DNA from: Angiostrongylus vasorum
Taxonomy: Eukaryota; Nematoda; Chromadorea; Rhabditida; Metastrongylidae
Direction of reading: 5' to 3'
Length of the DNA: 64,000 nt
NCBI GenBank assembly: GCA_018806985.1
Contig: JADANN010000240.1
Coordinates: 372,001-436,000 of the forward strand
The translations under genes and the position numbers were made by a program. Within the stretch, counting starts at the first letter, position 1. The number at the start of each line of letters is the position of its first letter. The notes under the pieces were generated by a model. That model worked only from the letters and a program-made list of their open reading frames with translations. It was not told the origin of the DNA and searched no databases. Shown one piece after another: positions 1 to 10,650 of the stretch.

Positions 1-215
1 TTACCGAATATTTGTTTTTTTAATACGAATGCACGGTGGTCCACCCACTTTCCCAATGTGCTCGTCCCCGCTCGCTTTACAAGGGGATTAGGTACAGCGG
101 ACCCGAACTCATGTAATCACAATCTTCTACGGCTGGGAGAAATTGTGTAAGTTTGGGTTGCGCATAGACGGTCATCTAGGTGGGTACGATCCAGCCGGCG
201 TCTGAGTGTTCCATG
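1..215 (-). pseudogene. Decayed Penelope-like element fragment (GIY-YIG region)
   Basis: Read on the minus strand, the broken frames give RRLDRTHLDDRLCAT, then DYMSSGPLYLI. These line up in order with the better-kept GIY-YIG fragment at 55313-55663 (NRLYDRLCA, GDCMSSGIVYLI). Stops and frameshifts interrupt the reading, so this is a dead copy cut by the window edge. In Penelope-like retroelements the GIY-YIG endonuclease follows the reverse transcriptase. No reverse transcriptase is visible here. Confidence 0.65.
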
Positions 216-2455
216 GTATTACTACAGAAGGAAACATAACAGAAGGAGAGCAATCAGAGGACCTAGAAAATAGGCTTAACGACATTTCCAGTAATATTTG
301 ACCCCACCAAGAAAAAAAAACTGAGGAAATCGAGCTCTAATGTTTGCCCTGCTCTTCTACACTTTTTGCTGCAAAAAAATGAGTTTGCTTCAATATTCTG
401 AAGGGCACATATAGAAAGAAGTTGGCGTCCCATATTCTTGGAAATCTCCTGTGTGACGAAAAAAAATTGGAGCATTACTTAGCCATGGTATTACAAAGGT
501 TGTCGAACTCCGTGTTTTTTTCGACTGCTGGGTGATGACTTCGTCCTCACTATGAATGCTATAGAGTGCTGGTTGAGTTGATTCTCCTTGTACTCTTGGA
601 GACAGCCGAAATAAGGCGTTCTCACGTTTATTGGAGGAGATCGTTTAGGAGGCGCTTGTACCAGCATCTTGCTTCTTGATGGACTCACTAGCCACTACGT
701 CAGAAAAAAGGCGTCCGTGTTGAAATCGAGAAATGAAATTTGTAGCAGCGTAGATCTAGGAATTAATGCGCACAGTGGTGAAATGCTCAGGAGTTGCTGA
801 CGAACGTTTTAGCCAGATGATGTACGGCTAGTCATTTACAAAAATGTTATACATCTGATACTAGCAAACATGCTCTATGCACATGACTCTGCCACAGTGA
901 GGAAAACCATAACGTGCAGTTAGAATCTGTTGCTCATGAACATATTTCTCTTTTGACTTAACCGAAAATCAATCTTTAACTAACGCCAACAACAATGCTT
1001 CATCAATGTGAAGATGGTGCATTCTTTCACCGTTAGATCCATTCCCACTTTATTCCATTTCAATCTTTCCTTGATATTCTTGAGAAAGTTTGGGAATAAT
1101 TTTGGCGAAATTAGTATCGCCTTACTGATGTTGCTTCAATGTTAATGTCGTTATGGAGTCTGTGAAATTCTGACTAATAAGGTGATGTAAAAGTGATTAA
1201 TGAAACGCGCAACAACTTCATATGTGCGAATGTTTTATGACCACTTCAGCCTCAACTGAATCGGAAACCATTTCTAAATAAAGCAAAACTTGTGCCACTC
1301 GTCGTTCTTTCAGTAAAATATTTCCTGTCAAGTAACGCATGAGAGTTGTGGTCTCTGCTCACTAAAACTTCATGCAATGAATAACGCCTTAAATGAGTAC
1401 CCCACTGTCTTCATCCCCTCTATAAACGCAAACTTGTTAGAGTTGCTCAACAGCTCACATACTTGGTCTTTTGTTTGATTCCGTGCAACGGGTTAACTAG
1501 TTCTGTCATCCCTCTGATGTCGGAACACCGCTGCATGACTTGTATACAAGGTAGAAAAAACTGGGATAATGTAACGGCCCACAGCACAAGAGTATGAAGA
1601 GCGTTCGACAAAGAGAATAATAGTGGCGAGCCGTTTGTGGAATACCTGTGAACGATGAGACATCGAAATCATGTCAACACGTATGCGAAAAATCAACGAT
1701 AACATTAACGTAATAACAATGGAAGAGCTAACGGAGAAATAAGAACAAGATAGTAACAATGCAAGAGCTAACTGAGAAGTAAGGGCAAGAGCGAGAGTGA
1801 TTACAGTTCCTATCACTACGACCTAAGCAAATGAAACTATAAGGAAAGATCAATCGGGAGAGGGGCAATGATGGAGCTGGCGACGGCGCTCGCCAAGGCG
1901 TCGCTTGGCCAAATGCCGGTGGCGGTAGGCGTGGCTGCGTCCCAGCGAGCGGCTTGCCCATTGGCCATAACTGGACATAGACGCAGAGTACGCACGCGTC
2001 GTTGTAGCAACGCGGTCTCCATCGACCCATGGGATGCATTGATTAGGGTAGATAGAGAATTTCGAGGATTGATAGAGGAATTCTCTATAGATAATGCATT
2101 GGTAGGCTGCCGCAACTTGTGCACAGGCCGGTTACGTAATCAATCACTTCTTTGGTACCACGAATGGAGTCGAATGCACGACACGTTTTCAAGGAACTGA
2201 TCAACGTCAAACGTCTTATCCTTCATGCTTTATATATGCGAACTTAGTTGAATGCTCAAGCCATTCGTTGCAACAACTTTCCACCTTCTTCATCGCTCAC
2301 TTAGTATTTTACTTGGTAAGAAGAAATCGTTTTTCCTGTGTTAGGATGATAACAACGCTTCTGGCTAGTTTTTTTTGCACAAGGTTGACTGAATGGTTGC
2401 AAATGTCGATTTCACCTAGTCATCAGAATTTATATTACCCTTTTTAAGTATATCA
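216..2455. other. Gene-poor stretch
   Basis: I recognise no gene here. The open frames overlap on both strands and match no family I know. Visible structure includes an imperfect direct duplication of about 40 bp at 1709-1796 (AGAGCTAAC-rich units), an unusually GC-rich patch at about 1865-2040, and a piece resembling the SINE A 3' end at about 2090-2225 (GAATGGAGTCGAATGCA, then TGATCAACGTC). Confidence 0.4.
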
Positions 2456-2461
2456 TTTATT
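2456..2461 (-). other. Possible poly(A) signal for the hyaluronidase gene
   Basis: AATAAA on the minus strand, about 300 nt beyond the stop codon at 2760. Other weak signals could serve, so the assignment is tentative. Confidence 0.25.
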
Positions 2462-2759
2462 CTTATTTGTAGTACTAGCTCGATGACAAAGCAGAAGATA
2501 ATATTCTTGCTGGAACTGACTGTCCACTTCCTTTCAGTTCTGCTCATAAAAGTTTTTTCAATGGTCTTAAATCAAAATTTTACTGTGGACTGTACATGTT
2601 ATCTTTCTGACGGCAGCATTCAATTGTTAAAAGTTAACAGTGGCTTGTGAAAGGAGATATCTTTACTCAATTCAAAAAAAGACGAAAAATTCTTCGATAA
2701 TCAGTAGTTCATTAATTAACGATTGATGAAGAGTGGTCGACAAAATTTTACGGTGGCGA

Positions 2760-2841
2760 TTACAGAACGCATTCGTAGTCATTATAGTTAGTCGGACTAC
2801 TCTTGCTTGAGGCACAGATGGTGGCGTGTGGGTATGGAGGC
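2760..2841 (-). CDS. Hyaluronidase exon 11 (stop)
   Basis: TTTTGTAG acceptor. The phase matches exon 10 and gives GPPYPHATICASSKSS and YECVL, then TAA. The tail keeps two cysteines but no EGF-like repeat. Confidence 0.82.
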
Positions 2842-5800
2842 CTACAAAAGGAACAAAAGGAGAGCTGTCAAGTAAATATCTAAAATAGGAGCCTCAAACT
2901 TAACAAAAGGCGAAAGAAGGCTGACCTTTTGTCCGACTTCTTCATCCCACATTTTTGCTTAGTGGAACAATTCATCTTTGTTTTGCACTGCTGGTGTTTT
3001 TCGATGACCCGATGGATGTTACTGAAACAACAGCAGGCAACAACATCCATATTCTTTTGTCTTTCAGTACGAAAAAATTCTCAGCCATTCTCAACTGGCT
3101 GAGGTGACAATCATGCGGAAAATTTTCACAGGTGCACTCACGGTCCAAGATCGGTTTCTATATAGGTCTTGATTTTTTCGCACCGCTTTGTCATGTTTGC
3201 GCTACTACTCCAAAGAATTAGGCCATCTATGCCTAAGTCTGCTGGCTGGTCGATCGTACTGCATCGATCCGACTGGAATAATAGAATGAATTTTGAGCAA
3301 AACTTTGAACTTGAATGATATCTTCAGGTCACTCACTCTATGAGTGACTTTCCCATAAGAACAATTTATTGTCATTTCAAAAGTTTCTTCCTGTTGGCTC
3401 GAGCCGTTTGCTGCCGGCGGTTTACTAACCCAAAAGGTATTCTGCATAAATCTGGTCAATCAAATGAAAACCGAAATGGTGAAAACGAACGCTGCTATAG
3501 AATGAGTCGAGCTTCTTGAGCGGGTCGTACTCGAATTTCGAGTATGGGTAGACAAGAAGTGATGGATTGTATTTCTTGACTAGTCGAAGAGATTCCATAA
3601 GAATTGCCTTGAAAATGTGAAACAACAGATTTCCACTTTCGAAAACTAAAGTGTTTTTAAAAATATCTCAAATATAGATGTGCATTTCAGGTCCCATGAG
3701 CGTGAAAGACGAGTAAGCTGGTACGTGGGTGAAAGAAAAGCCCTTGATGGTGGTCTTGGTAATTTGACAGTTTAAGAAAAAGACAAATACTGCCAAACAT
3801 TGTCTGTTCGTTCTCCCCGTTAGATTAGTTCTTTGCAGAGAAGGTAACCATGGGGAATGAACATGGGATTATACAAATAATCAGTTCGCAAATTCGAAAT
3901 TTACACCCGATAGACGAATTCAACGACAAAATTGGTGCTGAATCCTTTTTATTAATGAATCTTCCTTTATTTCAACGTGAGAGGCAGGTTATGCTTCCAT
4001 GTGAACTCTATGCGATTGGTCTCCACTTGGAGTACTCAGTGGAACACTCACAGAAAACGGTGAATGTGCGAAGAAGCTGTTCTGTGTTCAATGTGATTAA
4101 AATCTTGCATTTGTACGTTCTCCTTTTTGGTTGTGGAGGTGGCTGGGTAGAACGCAGTCAACTTCATTCTCTGAAGAAGACGAGATCCACCAAAATCTTG
4201 GCTTTGTTGTAGTAAGGGATAATGTAACAACTTATGCTTGTTCAACAAGAATATACGGAATTGTTCAATCAATGCCGAGGTTAATAGAAAGTCGGTCATG
4301 GAAATTAGTGCCAAAATTGGATTTATTTGAACGTCTGAAGAACTTCACACTGACTGAGCTCTATAGATTAAAAATCAGAGTGAAAGCCTCTCTGAGTCAA
4401 AATGAAAATGAAGATCTTTAATCGTAACTCGCAGTACGCAAACTTTTCTCTCAGCGTTGGGCATGGGATATTTTGTTTTCCCACGACCAGTCTTTCACAT
4501 CTGCTGTGGGGATTTCAGGACTTCTCGTATTCGCTTTGTTATCTCACATCCATCGTCCACGAAGGTCTTCAAATTTTTTACGCATGGTTTCGGCTTCTGC
4601 TTGAGGAATTTCCTTTCATCGTGAATATCATTGTATAGTGATTAAGTAAACTCTGCCTGCAGCTCTGAGATAGCTGGGCTAGAGCAATTCCACTTGGATT
4701 GCTGGTAACAAGCTTTTCCTAGGCAAATCGCTACCAATTGCCCAGCTTCAGGTGGACGACGGGCCTGATGAGCAGTAGTGAATCAGAACAGAACCGTGCT
4801 CTTGACGATCAACATCACTGCGACAATGCTACTCACTCCATCATCCAGAAAGGTTTATGAACATATGGCACTTGGGTTGTTAGGCTACTTGGTGAGGACT
4901 TCCATCAACTTTGTGAATGCCTTTAAATGCTGATGGAGTCCATCCTTTCTGGAATCCTGAAATGGTTATACTAGGGTCTTTCCAGATCTCCATCACAGAC
5001 AAGCGCCAACTTTTGTAGATTGGAGGAAGCTAGGAAGCTCTACCCAAGCAAGTCTAGTATTAATTTCTCGATCTCGGAGGTATGGGGCCGAGGCTGGGGG
5101 TCAAACGAAATACCAATATAGTATGCATTAGAGTGAACTGCATACCACTGCTCCTCATATTTTTTATAAAAACAAGTTTATAAATGCACCTGAACATAAC
5201 GAAAACGTTGTTCTGAAGAGGCTTCAAAACCGAGGTAGATGGATGGGTACAGCACCGTGCTTTCTTCGTAGACATACTTTATTCTAAACGTGACCTTTTT
5301 TTCTTTGTTTCTTACTTTCAGTTCTACTTTTAGCTCGACTTCCGCCTGTCAACCATAACAAGTCCAAATCACTGCTCACTGCTATTTTGTACACATTCCT
5401 AGACAGAACTAAATAAACTGTAGTAGCTAGTGATTAATTTCATCGAAGGCTTCCTTCCCTCCCCGCAGCATTGCGTCCCCCCATCTGAAGAAGGCGCTAC
5501 TACTGCCTTGTAAAAGCCAAACCCGTTGTGAGCACCAAAGGTCAGGAGCGTTGCTTACGGTTTGGACCTCTGCACAGAGTATGACCGTGTTCAGGGGGTT
5601 TGTTAACCCATCTGTTTGGGTGGATTATTACCCATGTCGATGTATGCTTTTCCAACATCACTTTGCTCCTCTCTTCTCGTACTATATTTCTATTCACTTT
5701 GATTTCTCTATACAAGAATTATTTTTTTAGTCCACTTTACTTAACTAAAAGTTTCCTACTTTTCATTAAATCCTTTGTATTGTGCAGAACAACTGTAATC

Positions 5801-7702
5801 GCCGTCTTCTTTACCAGCATTGTAGTTGCAAAAGGGTATTCCATAAATGCCCCAGAATGCTTTTGGTCGCTTCTTCCTAGCTGTCTTCACTGTTTCGACA
5901 ATGAATTTCCTAGATGGGAATTTGTGAGTCTCGCGTTTCAGTACGCTACACTTTAATTAAGTCTACTTAACTGGATTTAATGTTTCCAGTAAGCATTTTG
6001 TCAAAAAAATCATTTTGTTAGTGATTAACAAACTTGGCAGCCTCATTGAACTCGTTCTCTGCTCGTTGTCGGGTTTCTGCATCGTTCAGATTTGGATGGT
6101 TAGCTCTAACTCGGTCTATAGATGCTTCCTGATAGACCTGGAAAGTCAAGAAAAATTGGGGTGCGTTGCCCGGCGTTCGGCCGCCCGTCTGTGGGGTGTC
6201 TGGGGTTGTGCTGACTCACACTGAGCTGCCCGTACTGAAAACTGGTTAAACTATAAAGTCTGATTTGAGTTCAAAGGCAAACAACGTGTTTTACTCGTTT
6301 TCGGTCAGCTCAGTGAAGCGTATGTGCATTAAAGACAAAATGTCTCTCAATGACAGGCCGCTGAAAACAATCACCTATTTGAAAACCGTATTTAAATTAA
6401 GAAAGGAAGACTATTAACGATCTCAAATAGGCATCGGTTTCAACGTTCCTATTTTTTTAATGGCCAACCATCCAGTATTTCGTACGAAACATTAGATAGG
6501 TTTTAACCGATCATTAAAAAGTCTCCCTAAACGTCTTCTGATCGTGCACACACCTGTTTTACGTTCTTGAAGTGTTGTTCAAAAAGCGGACGCCATTCTT
6601 CTATATCGATTACGCCGAAACCAGTAAAATTCTCGTTAGGTATTAGCCTTGTTATATTCTTCTCCACTTCCATGAGATGAGCTTTCAGATCAGTGTTCTG
6701 AAAAGTTCGTTTTTGGTGTTCACTGTCTCTTACGAGAAGACAGAAATCAAAGAAGCAAGGCAGAGAAGCAGTAGTGTAGAGGAAAGAACATCGGAGGGTT
6801 TGAAATATAGTGCTACCTGAGGCAGGCCACCGTTGACCGGATGACTTTTGTTGTGTTTTTTAAAGTATGGATAGAGACCAAATGAGTGTTCATAGAAGAT
6901 GACCACATTCTCCCCATAGAAAATATGATCTGCAAGTAGGAATTAAAGCAATGTTTTTCATAGTAACATTGTTTCTTTCAACTATTTATTGAGTTTTTTA
7001 AAAGCATTTTAACGCTTAATCTTTTCCACAATCAATTATACTAAATTCTTGGACATAATGAGCTGTTAAGGCTAACTTGGATGAGCCTTGATTCCATACT
7101 TCTCCAGAGATAGGTCTACTTTGTTTCTTAAACACGTTTCTGACGGCACATTCCAGTGAACCTAAAAATTGGCGGTGCACTAAATATTCGAAAGCTTGAC
7201 ACAAAATCACTGATTTTTCTTGGACTTACTTCCCAATGACAAATATTTCTTATATGAGAGGTTCCAGCAAAAGCCATTTAGTAGTTTTGTGTGTTCCCGT
7301 TGATGGATAGTGGGATAAACATCCACAAAAAACCGACTATGTACCTGCTCCCAGACCTACTTCGGTTCACAAATAGGGCGCTGTTTCTACGCTTGTCTGA
7401 TTACGGGCGCAGTCACATTGATGAATCTGCTCTGGATTATAGTTTTAACGTCGATTAAGCCGAAAATTCACCAACAAATGATTCAGAAGTAAATAGAACG
7501 TGGTTTGGAATACTTACGTACACTGAACTGTGCATCTATTCTTCCTGAACACCCATTCGTATACTGGGACTACACAGCAGGTGTCAGCCAGGTACCTTAC
7601 AAACAAGGGAAAAAAAGCTCATTTATAAAGTCTTACCGAGAACGGGTACAGCTGCGTAGGTAGTAGTGAAGCTAGCAATACCGCACTGAGGAAGAAACTC
7701 AT
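2760..7702 (-). CDS. Secreted GH56 hyaluronidase / chondroitin hydrolase, 11 exons, 377 aa
   Basis: Exons on the minus strand: 7702-7637, 7569-7522, 7161-7077, 6929-6817, 6697-6554, 6137-6034, 5909-5760, 5283-5190, 3607-3491, 3272-3142, 2841-2760. They sum to 1134 nt, all splice phases agree, and the frame ends in TAA. Residues 1-16 or so form a signal peptide (MSFFLSAVLLASLLPT). Family landmarks appear in order: VHWNVPSETC, VVIFYEHSFGLYPYF, NGGLPQ, GVIDIEEWRP with the expected catalytic Asp135 and Glu137, FWGIYGIPFCNY, ESTVLYPSIYL, YSKFEYDPL, and QPADLGIDGLILW. GH56 enzymes cleave hyaluronan or chondroitin; the C. elegans member, CHHY-1, is known as a chondroitin hydrolase. The protein is likely secreted or lysosomal. 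It ends shortly after LGPPYPHATIC, so the EGF-like C-terminal domain of many relatives is absent. The intron between 3607 and 5190 holds PLE and SINE C remnants. Family assignment is firm; substrate preference is inference. Confidence 0.93.
3142..3272 (-). CDS. Hyaluronidase exon 10
   Basis: ATTCCAG acceptor. Encodes CSTIDQPADLGIDGLILWSS, then RCEKIKTYIETDLGP. GTGAGT donor, phase 2. Confidence 0.95.
3491..3607 (-). CDS. Hyaluronidase exon 9
   Basis: TTTTCAAG acceptor. Encodes AILMESLRLVKKYNPSLL and YPYSKFEYDPLKKLDSFYSS. GTTCGT donor, phase 0. Confidence 0.88.
3955..4205 (+). mobile_element. PLE 3' remnant inside hyaluronidase intron 8
   Basis: The stretch resembles the 3' part of the PLE at 54785-55040 in reverse. 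Shared words include CCATGTGAACTC, GGTCTCCACTTGG and TTCAATGTGATTAAAATCTT. It ends in a degenerate hammerhead-like core at about 4167-4200 (CTCTGAAGAAG, then GATCCACC). It is antisense to the gene. Confidence 0.5.
4490..4790 (-). repeat. SINE C-like repeat in hyaluronidase intron 8
   Basis: Read in reverse it follows the 13168-13495 copy. Shared words include TTCACGATGAAA, GCCGAAACC and GGGATTTCAGGA. Strongly diverged. Confidence 0.45.
5190..5283 (-). CDS. Hyaluronidase exon 8
   Basis: GTTTAG acceptor. Encodes YVYEESTVLYPSIYLGFEAS and ends RFRYVQ at a GTGCAT donor, phase 0. ESTVLYPSIYL is a hallmark of GH56. Confidence 0.95.
5760..5909 (-). CDS. Hyaluronidase exon 7
   Basis: CATCTAG acceptor. 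Encodes FIVETVKTARKKRPKAFWG, then IYGIPFCNYNAG and YSCSAQYKGFNE, all typical of the family. GTAGGA donor, phase 2. Confidence 0.93.
6034..6137 (-). CDS. Hyaluronidase exon 6
   Basis: TTTCCAG acceptor. Encodes VYQEASIDRVRANHPNLND and a charged helix ending EFNEAA. GTTTGT donor, phase 2, joins exactly to exon 7 to give KF. Confidence 0.9.
6554..6697 (-). CDS. Hyaluronidase exon 5 (catalytic)
   Basis: TTTTCAG acceptor. Contains FGVIDIEEWRPLFEQ; the Asp and Glu two residues apart match the GH56 catalytic pair. GTGTGT donor, phase 0. Confidence 0.95.
6817..6929 (-). CDS. Hyaluronidase exon 4
   Basis: TTGCAG acceptor. Encodes HIFYGENVVIFYEHSFG through NGGLPQ and ends at a GTAGCA donor, phase 0. 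Confidence 0.92.
7077..7161 (-). CDS. Hyaluronidase exon 3
   Basis: TTTTTAG acceptor, then VHWNVPSETC and LSLEKYGIKAHP, the family's N-terminal motif. The GTTAGC donor is in phase 1. Confidence 0.9.
7522..7569 (-). CDS. Hyaluronidase exon 2
   Basis: Sixteen codons (SQYTNGCSGRIDAQFS) follow a TGTGTAG acceptor. I chose the GTACGT donor because it keeps phase 0 into VHWNVPSE. The stronger-looking GTAAGT four bases downstream (position 7518) would break the frame. Confidence 0.75.
7637..7702 (-). CDS. Hyaluronidase exon 1 (start, signal peptide)
   Basis: ATG at 7702-7700 opens a hydrophobic 22-codon exon ending in a GTAAGA donor, phase 0. An AG lies one base before the ATG (CTCAG/C/ATG), so a trans-splice acceptor is possible but weak. 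Confidence 0.85.
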
Positions 7703-8640
7703 GCTGAGTTATGTTTATGTAGTATACCTTTAAAGATAATCCTAAGCTATTATCTACGAGAAAATATGATAGTTATTTTTGTTTGTTTTAATGACAGCGA
7801 AAATCTTTCACTGAGTCTTGACACACAGGGTGAAGCCATTCTACTAGAAAAGTGAAATTGGAGCTCACCTCACAATCGGAACGATCTCTGACATAAATAG
7901 ATGGCTTTGTGTCGCTTTAAAACGATTCTAAATCCTGTTATGAAAAACAGCTTTTATTTACGTCATTTTAAGACTCACTAGACAAAAAGCTCGCGGCTTT
8001 CTTTTGTGCTGTCAAGTTTCATTAAATATTTCTATGAATGAGTGAGGTATAACACGCCAATGTTCAGGCTGAACAAGCCAATGTTCACTAGATTATCAAC
8101 TGATATTGGAGGGTCCCTCATTCGATGGTATCGAGGGGGTGCTTTATTACTGGAGTTGTACATAATGTAGGAACATAATAAGTAAAAAATAATCCTATCT
8201 GGAAAAAGAACGACAGAAGAAAGAGAAAATATGTGGAAAGACTTTTAGAGAAACCATAGTGTGCTACAAGTTGGTCAACCGCTCGTGTTTTTTTCTCACT
8301 AGGCAACACAGGGCTGAATTATTTACGCGGAAGTAAGCAGCCTTAAGAGTGAAATGTTCAAACGTTAACTTCTTAAAATTGGGCTATATGAAGACCTCAA
8401 AAAATCTACTGTGGTTTGCATCGATTTCAATGCATACAGCTTGTAAATAGTGACTGCTGTGACTGCTTCCAAAATTAAAGCTTTCAATTTTTTTTGGCTT
8501 TGTTTCTTCCAAAGTATGAGAAAGTACTTCTACTCATAGCTCTCGCATAGAAAGGTCTAGTTAATCATTTTTTTCTGTTCTTCACAACGAATGAAGTCCT
8601 TCATTGACCAGAGATACTTCCGTAGCCTTTGGTGTTATAT
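7703..8640. other. Intergenic, nothing recognised
   Basis: AT-rich sequence upstream of the hyaluronidase start. I see no exons, RNA genes or clear repeats. Confidence 0.4.
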
Positions 8641-8705
8641 GAAATTCAACAAATCATTTCATTTTCGATACATCCATTAACTAGACACGAATATTTTTTA
8701 TATAC

Positions 8706-8942
8706 CCTAATGCACCACTTGGTGATCGTTGATCCTTCTCTCTGGTGATCATCGGTGCCCGGCAAGCGACAGTTTTCTCTCGAGCCCGTCAACTGAAGTA
8801 ACAAACGCACTTTTACTACAATTTCTGAGTGGTTCATTGACTTTCTTGGGAAGAGGAGGCTTCTGCGGTATCTCTTAACTTCCTTTGACAATGCGTTATC
8901 CTCATGCATTCCACGTATGTCAGCCTTGTTATTGATGGGAAG
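8706..8942 (-). CDS. Unidentified gene, candidate exon
   Basis: After an ACTTCAG acceptor, 79 codons stay open to an AGG/GTATAT donor, beginning LPINNKADIRGMHEDNALSK and ending TITKWCIR. Phase 0 fits the donor of the candidate exon at 9073-9181. The composition (charged, few low-complexity runs) looks coding, but I recognise no family. It lies upstream of the hyaluronidase gene in the same orientation. It could instead be an eroded transposon. Confidence 0.35.
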
Positions 8943-9072
8943 CTGAAGTATTAAAACTCCCATTAACCCGTGGGGCTTTTGCCCAACACCAGCGTTGATC
9001 TGTAGCAAACCTTCTAAAATTTATTTCACAATGCTTATCTTGAAAAAGCTTTTTACTGTTCATCAAATATAC

Positions 9073-9181
9073 CTGATCATTTACAGCTAGAAATTCTTTT
9101 AAACATGGGTTCTTCATGTTCAAAATGATATTAGTAACCACATCGCTTTCATCATGAATGCCAAGAACAATTCCGTCGACA
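9073..9181 (-). CDS. Unidentified gene, candidate exon
   Basis: Thirty-six codons begin VDGIVLGIHDESDVVTNIIL and end EFLAVNDQ at a CAG/GTATAT donor, phase 0, compatible with the exon at 8706-8942. The acceptor (AATAAAG) is weak. No family recognised. Confidence 0.32.
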
Positions 9182-9226
9182 CTTTATTTACAGGCAATAA
9201 GTGCGGAATTTTCTGGAAAATTCATA

Positions 9227-9611
9227 CAAACTTACTTAATACTGGAACGGCCCGTCCTCACTAGTTGTACGGGCCACAGCATAATCACCATTTTTTCGGA
9301 GACTGGTTAAGCCATTGTGGTTCTCTGGAATCCCGAGGACAGCCTGGCCAAAGTCTGCCCCAGGTCGTCACCACGACAGGCAGTCGCAGCCCTTGTGGAT
9401 CAGAGACAGATTTCCCACCACACGACTTTGATACCAGGACGGTGGTGGATCCTGGTATTGGTTTACTCTTAGCTAGGCTTCCTGATGAAAACGCCGTACT
9501 CCTTCTCAGGTTGGGAGATCTTGCCGGAGGTACGAATCTCCCCGCTACAAATCGCAGTCGGACACCCAGGAACACCTCCCAGCTACGATGAGGGGGATAA
9601 CCGTTGGGAAG
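9227..9611 (-). mobile_element. RTE-derived retroposon (LINE 5' end plus short tail)
   Basis: One of seven copies. In element orientation it starts near a CCCAACG-type 5' end and stops at an AAGTAAGT-type tail. It carries GGCCAGGCTGTCCTCGGGAT-like text and the GTGAGGACGGGCC segment. ATTCATA occurs at both flanks (9220-9226, 9612-9618), consistent with a target-site duplication. Confidence 0.7.
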
Positions 9612-9654
9612 ATTCATATCATATATCATATAAAAATAAATATGTTATTTTACA

Positions 9655-9955
9655 ACTCAAAAGACTGACAGCCTATGAACTTCGGCATAAATCGTTGATA
9701 TATTTATTTATATGATCTTGTAAACTGCTCTCCTTGAGCTGATGCAGGATTGGTATAGGATTTCGTTGTCGTTGTCGTTGCTGTTGTTGTTGGTCGATGA
9801 CTGACGTTCCGGCGATTTCGCCTTCCTCAGAGCCTGCACGTCTTTCATGTAACAGTAGCCTTATATTCGGTGAAATATCGTGCTGTTACGAGTGGGACTC
9901 CCAGGGACTCGCATCAGCTCAACGAGACCAGTTTATAAGACGATATAAATAAATG
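9655..9955. repeat. Foldback element, HHR family 1, right arm partly deleted
   Basis: The left arm (ACTTCGGCATAAATCGTTGA, then TTGAGCTGATGCAGG and a GTT/GTC microsatellite) is mirrored on the right by CTCGCATCAGCTCAACGAGA and GATATAAATAAATG. The right arm has lost its hammerhead motif, unlike the copies at 15995 and 22485. Confidence 0.6.
9799..9834 (-). ncRNA. Hammerhead ribozyme-like motif, mutated core
   Basis: The minus strand reads GGCT, CTGAGGA, hairpin GGCG/CGCC, then GGAA in place of GAAA, then CGTC. The invariant GAAA is changed, so it is probably inactive. Confidence 0.5.
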
Positions 9956-10440
9956 TCGTTTTACATCTATTTCGTTCCTGAACACTCTCGAACGTGTACT
10001 AAAAAATGGAACAATAAAGAGATGATTAGCACGGATCCTGCGCAAGGATGGCGCGCAAACGCGTTTCAAAAAAAATCAGATATAGAAGGAGTAAATAGAA
10101 ATACAGATGAAATAAATAACAGAATATGCAACTGTGAAGAACTACAACGTAAGTACGACGGGTTGTTGACAATCGACAATCACTGAGGCTCTGAAGAAGA
10201 CGAGCCCGGAGGAATGTTAGCCAAATAAATGTTACAAAGCAACCTTAGCGTAATCGATATCTTTTTAGATTGTTCAGCTTACATGAATTGCTAGCTGATC
10301 TAACATGGTCCGAATCATCGCTGCTCTGTTGAAGATCGAAGCGTCGAAACATTCGATGAATAAAAAACTATATCGTTGACCGAACAACTTAAAAAGATAA
10401 CCATTATATATATTAAAAAATAAACGACAAAGCTCCTAAG
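9956..10440. other. Decayed HHR-element sequence, no gene
   Basis: Holds weak hammerhead-like cores, for example GGCTCTGAAGAAGACGAGCC at about 10188-10207 followed by GAATGTTAGCC, and a second near 10312-10345. No coding sequence recognised. Confidence 0.35.
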
Positions 10441-10556
10441 ATCGACTTTCTATAAACCTCGGCATTGGAATATGAATGCGTCGTTTTCTTGTTCAGCAAT
10501 CGCGAGGTTGTTAAACAGCATACATTTACTTCCATAGAAAAACACAATACAATACA
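10441..10556 (-). repeat. Direct repeat copy 1 of a PLE terminal unit
   Basis: Identical to 10651-10767 apart from a one-base A-run difference. It contains TATAAACCTCGGCATTGG and TTGTTCAGCAATCGCGAGG, variants of which lie at the tails of the PLEs near 38.4 and 54.7 kb. Confidence 0.8.
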
Positions 10557-10560
10557 ACAG

Positions 10561-10598
10561 TAGCTGACGTTTCGGCAGTATCGCCTTCTTCAGAGCCT
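10561..10598 (-). ncRNA. Hammerhead ribozyme-like motif between direct repeats
   Basis: The minus strand reads GGCT, CTGAAGA, a three-pair stem II (GGC/GCC), GAAA, CGTC, AGC. All invariant core bases are present. Stem III would be only the self-complementary ACGT, as expected of a motif that works as a dimer. Confidence 0.6.
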
Positions 10599-10650
10599 GG
10601 AAGGGTATACTGACATACTTTTGCTGGTACATCTTGTAACAGTTCCCAGG

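Noticed and set aside
1493..2200. Overlapping frames on both strands
   Set aside because: They overlap in several phases, include duplicated and SINE-like sequence, and show no family motif.
5600..5956. 118-codon plus-strand frame
   Set aside because: Antisense shadow of hyaluronidase exon 7, whose minus reading has clear GH56 motifs.
7514..7521. GTAAGT donor for hyaluronidase exon 2
   Set aside because: Although a stronger consensus, it would shift the frame into exon 3; GTACGT four bases upstream keeps it.
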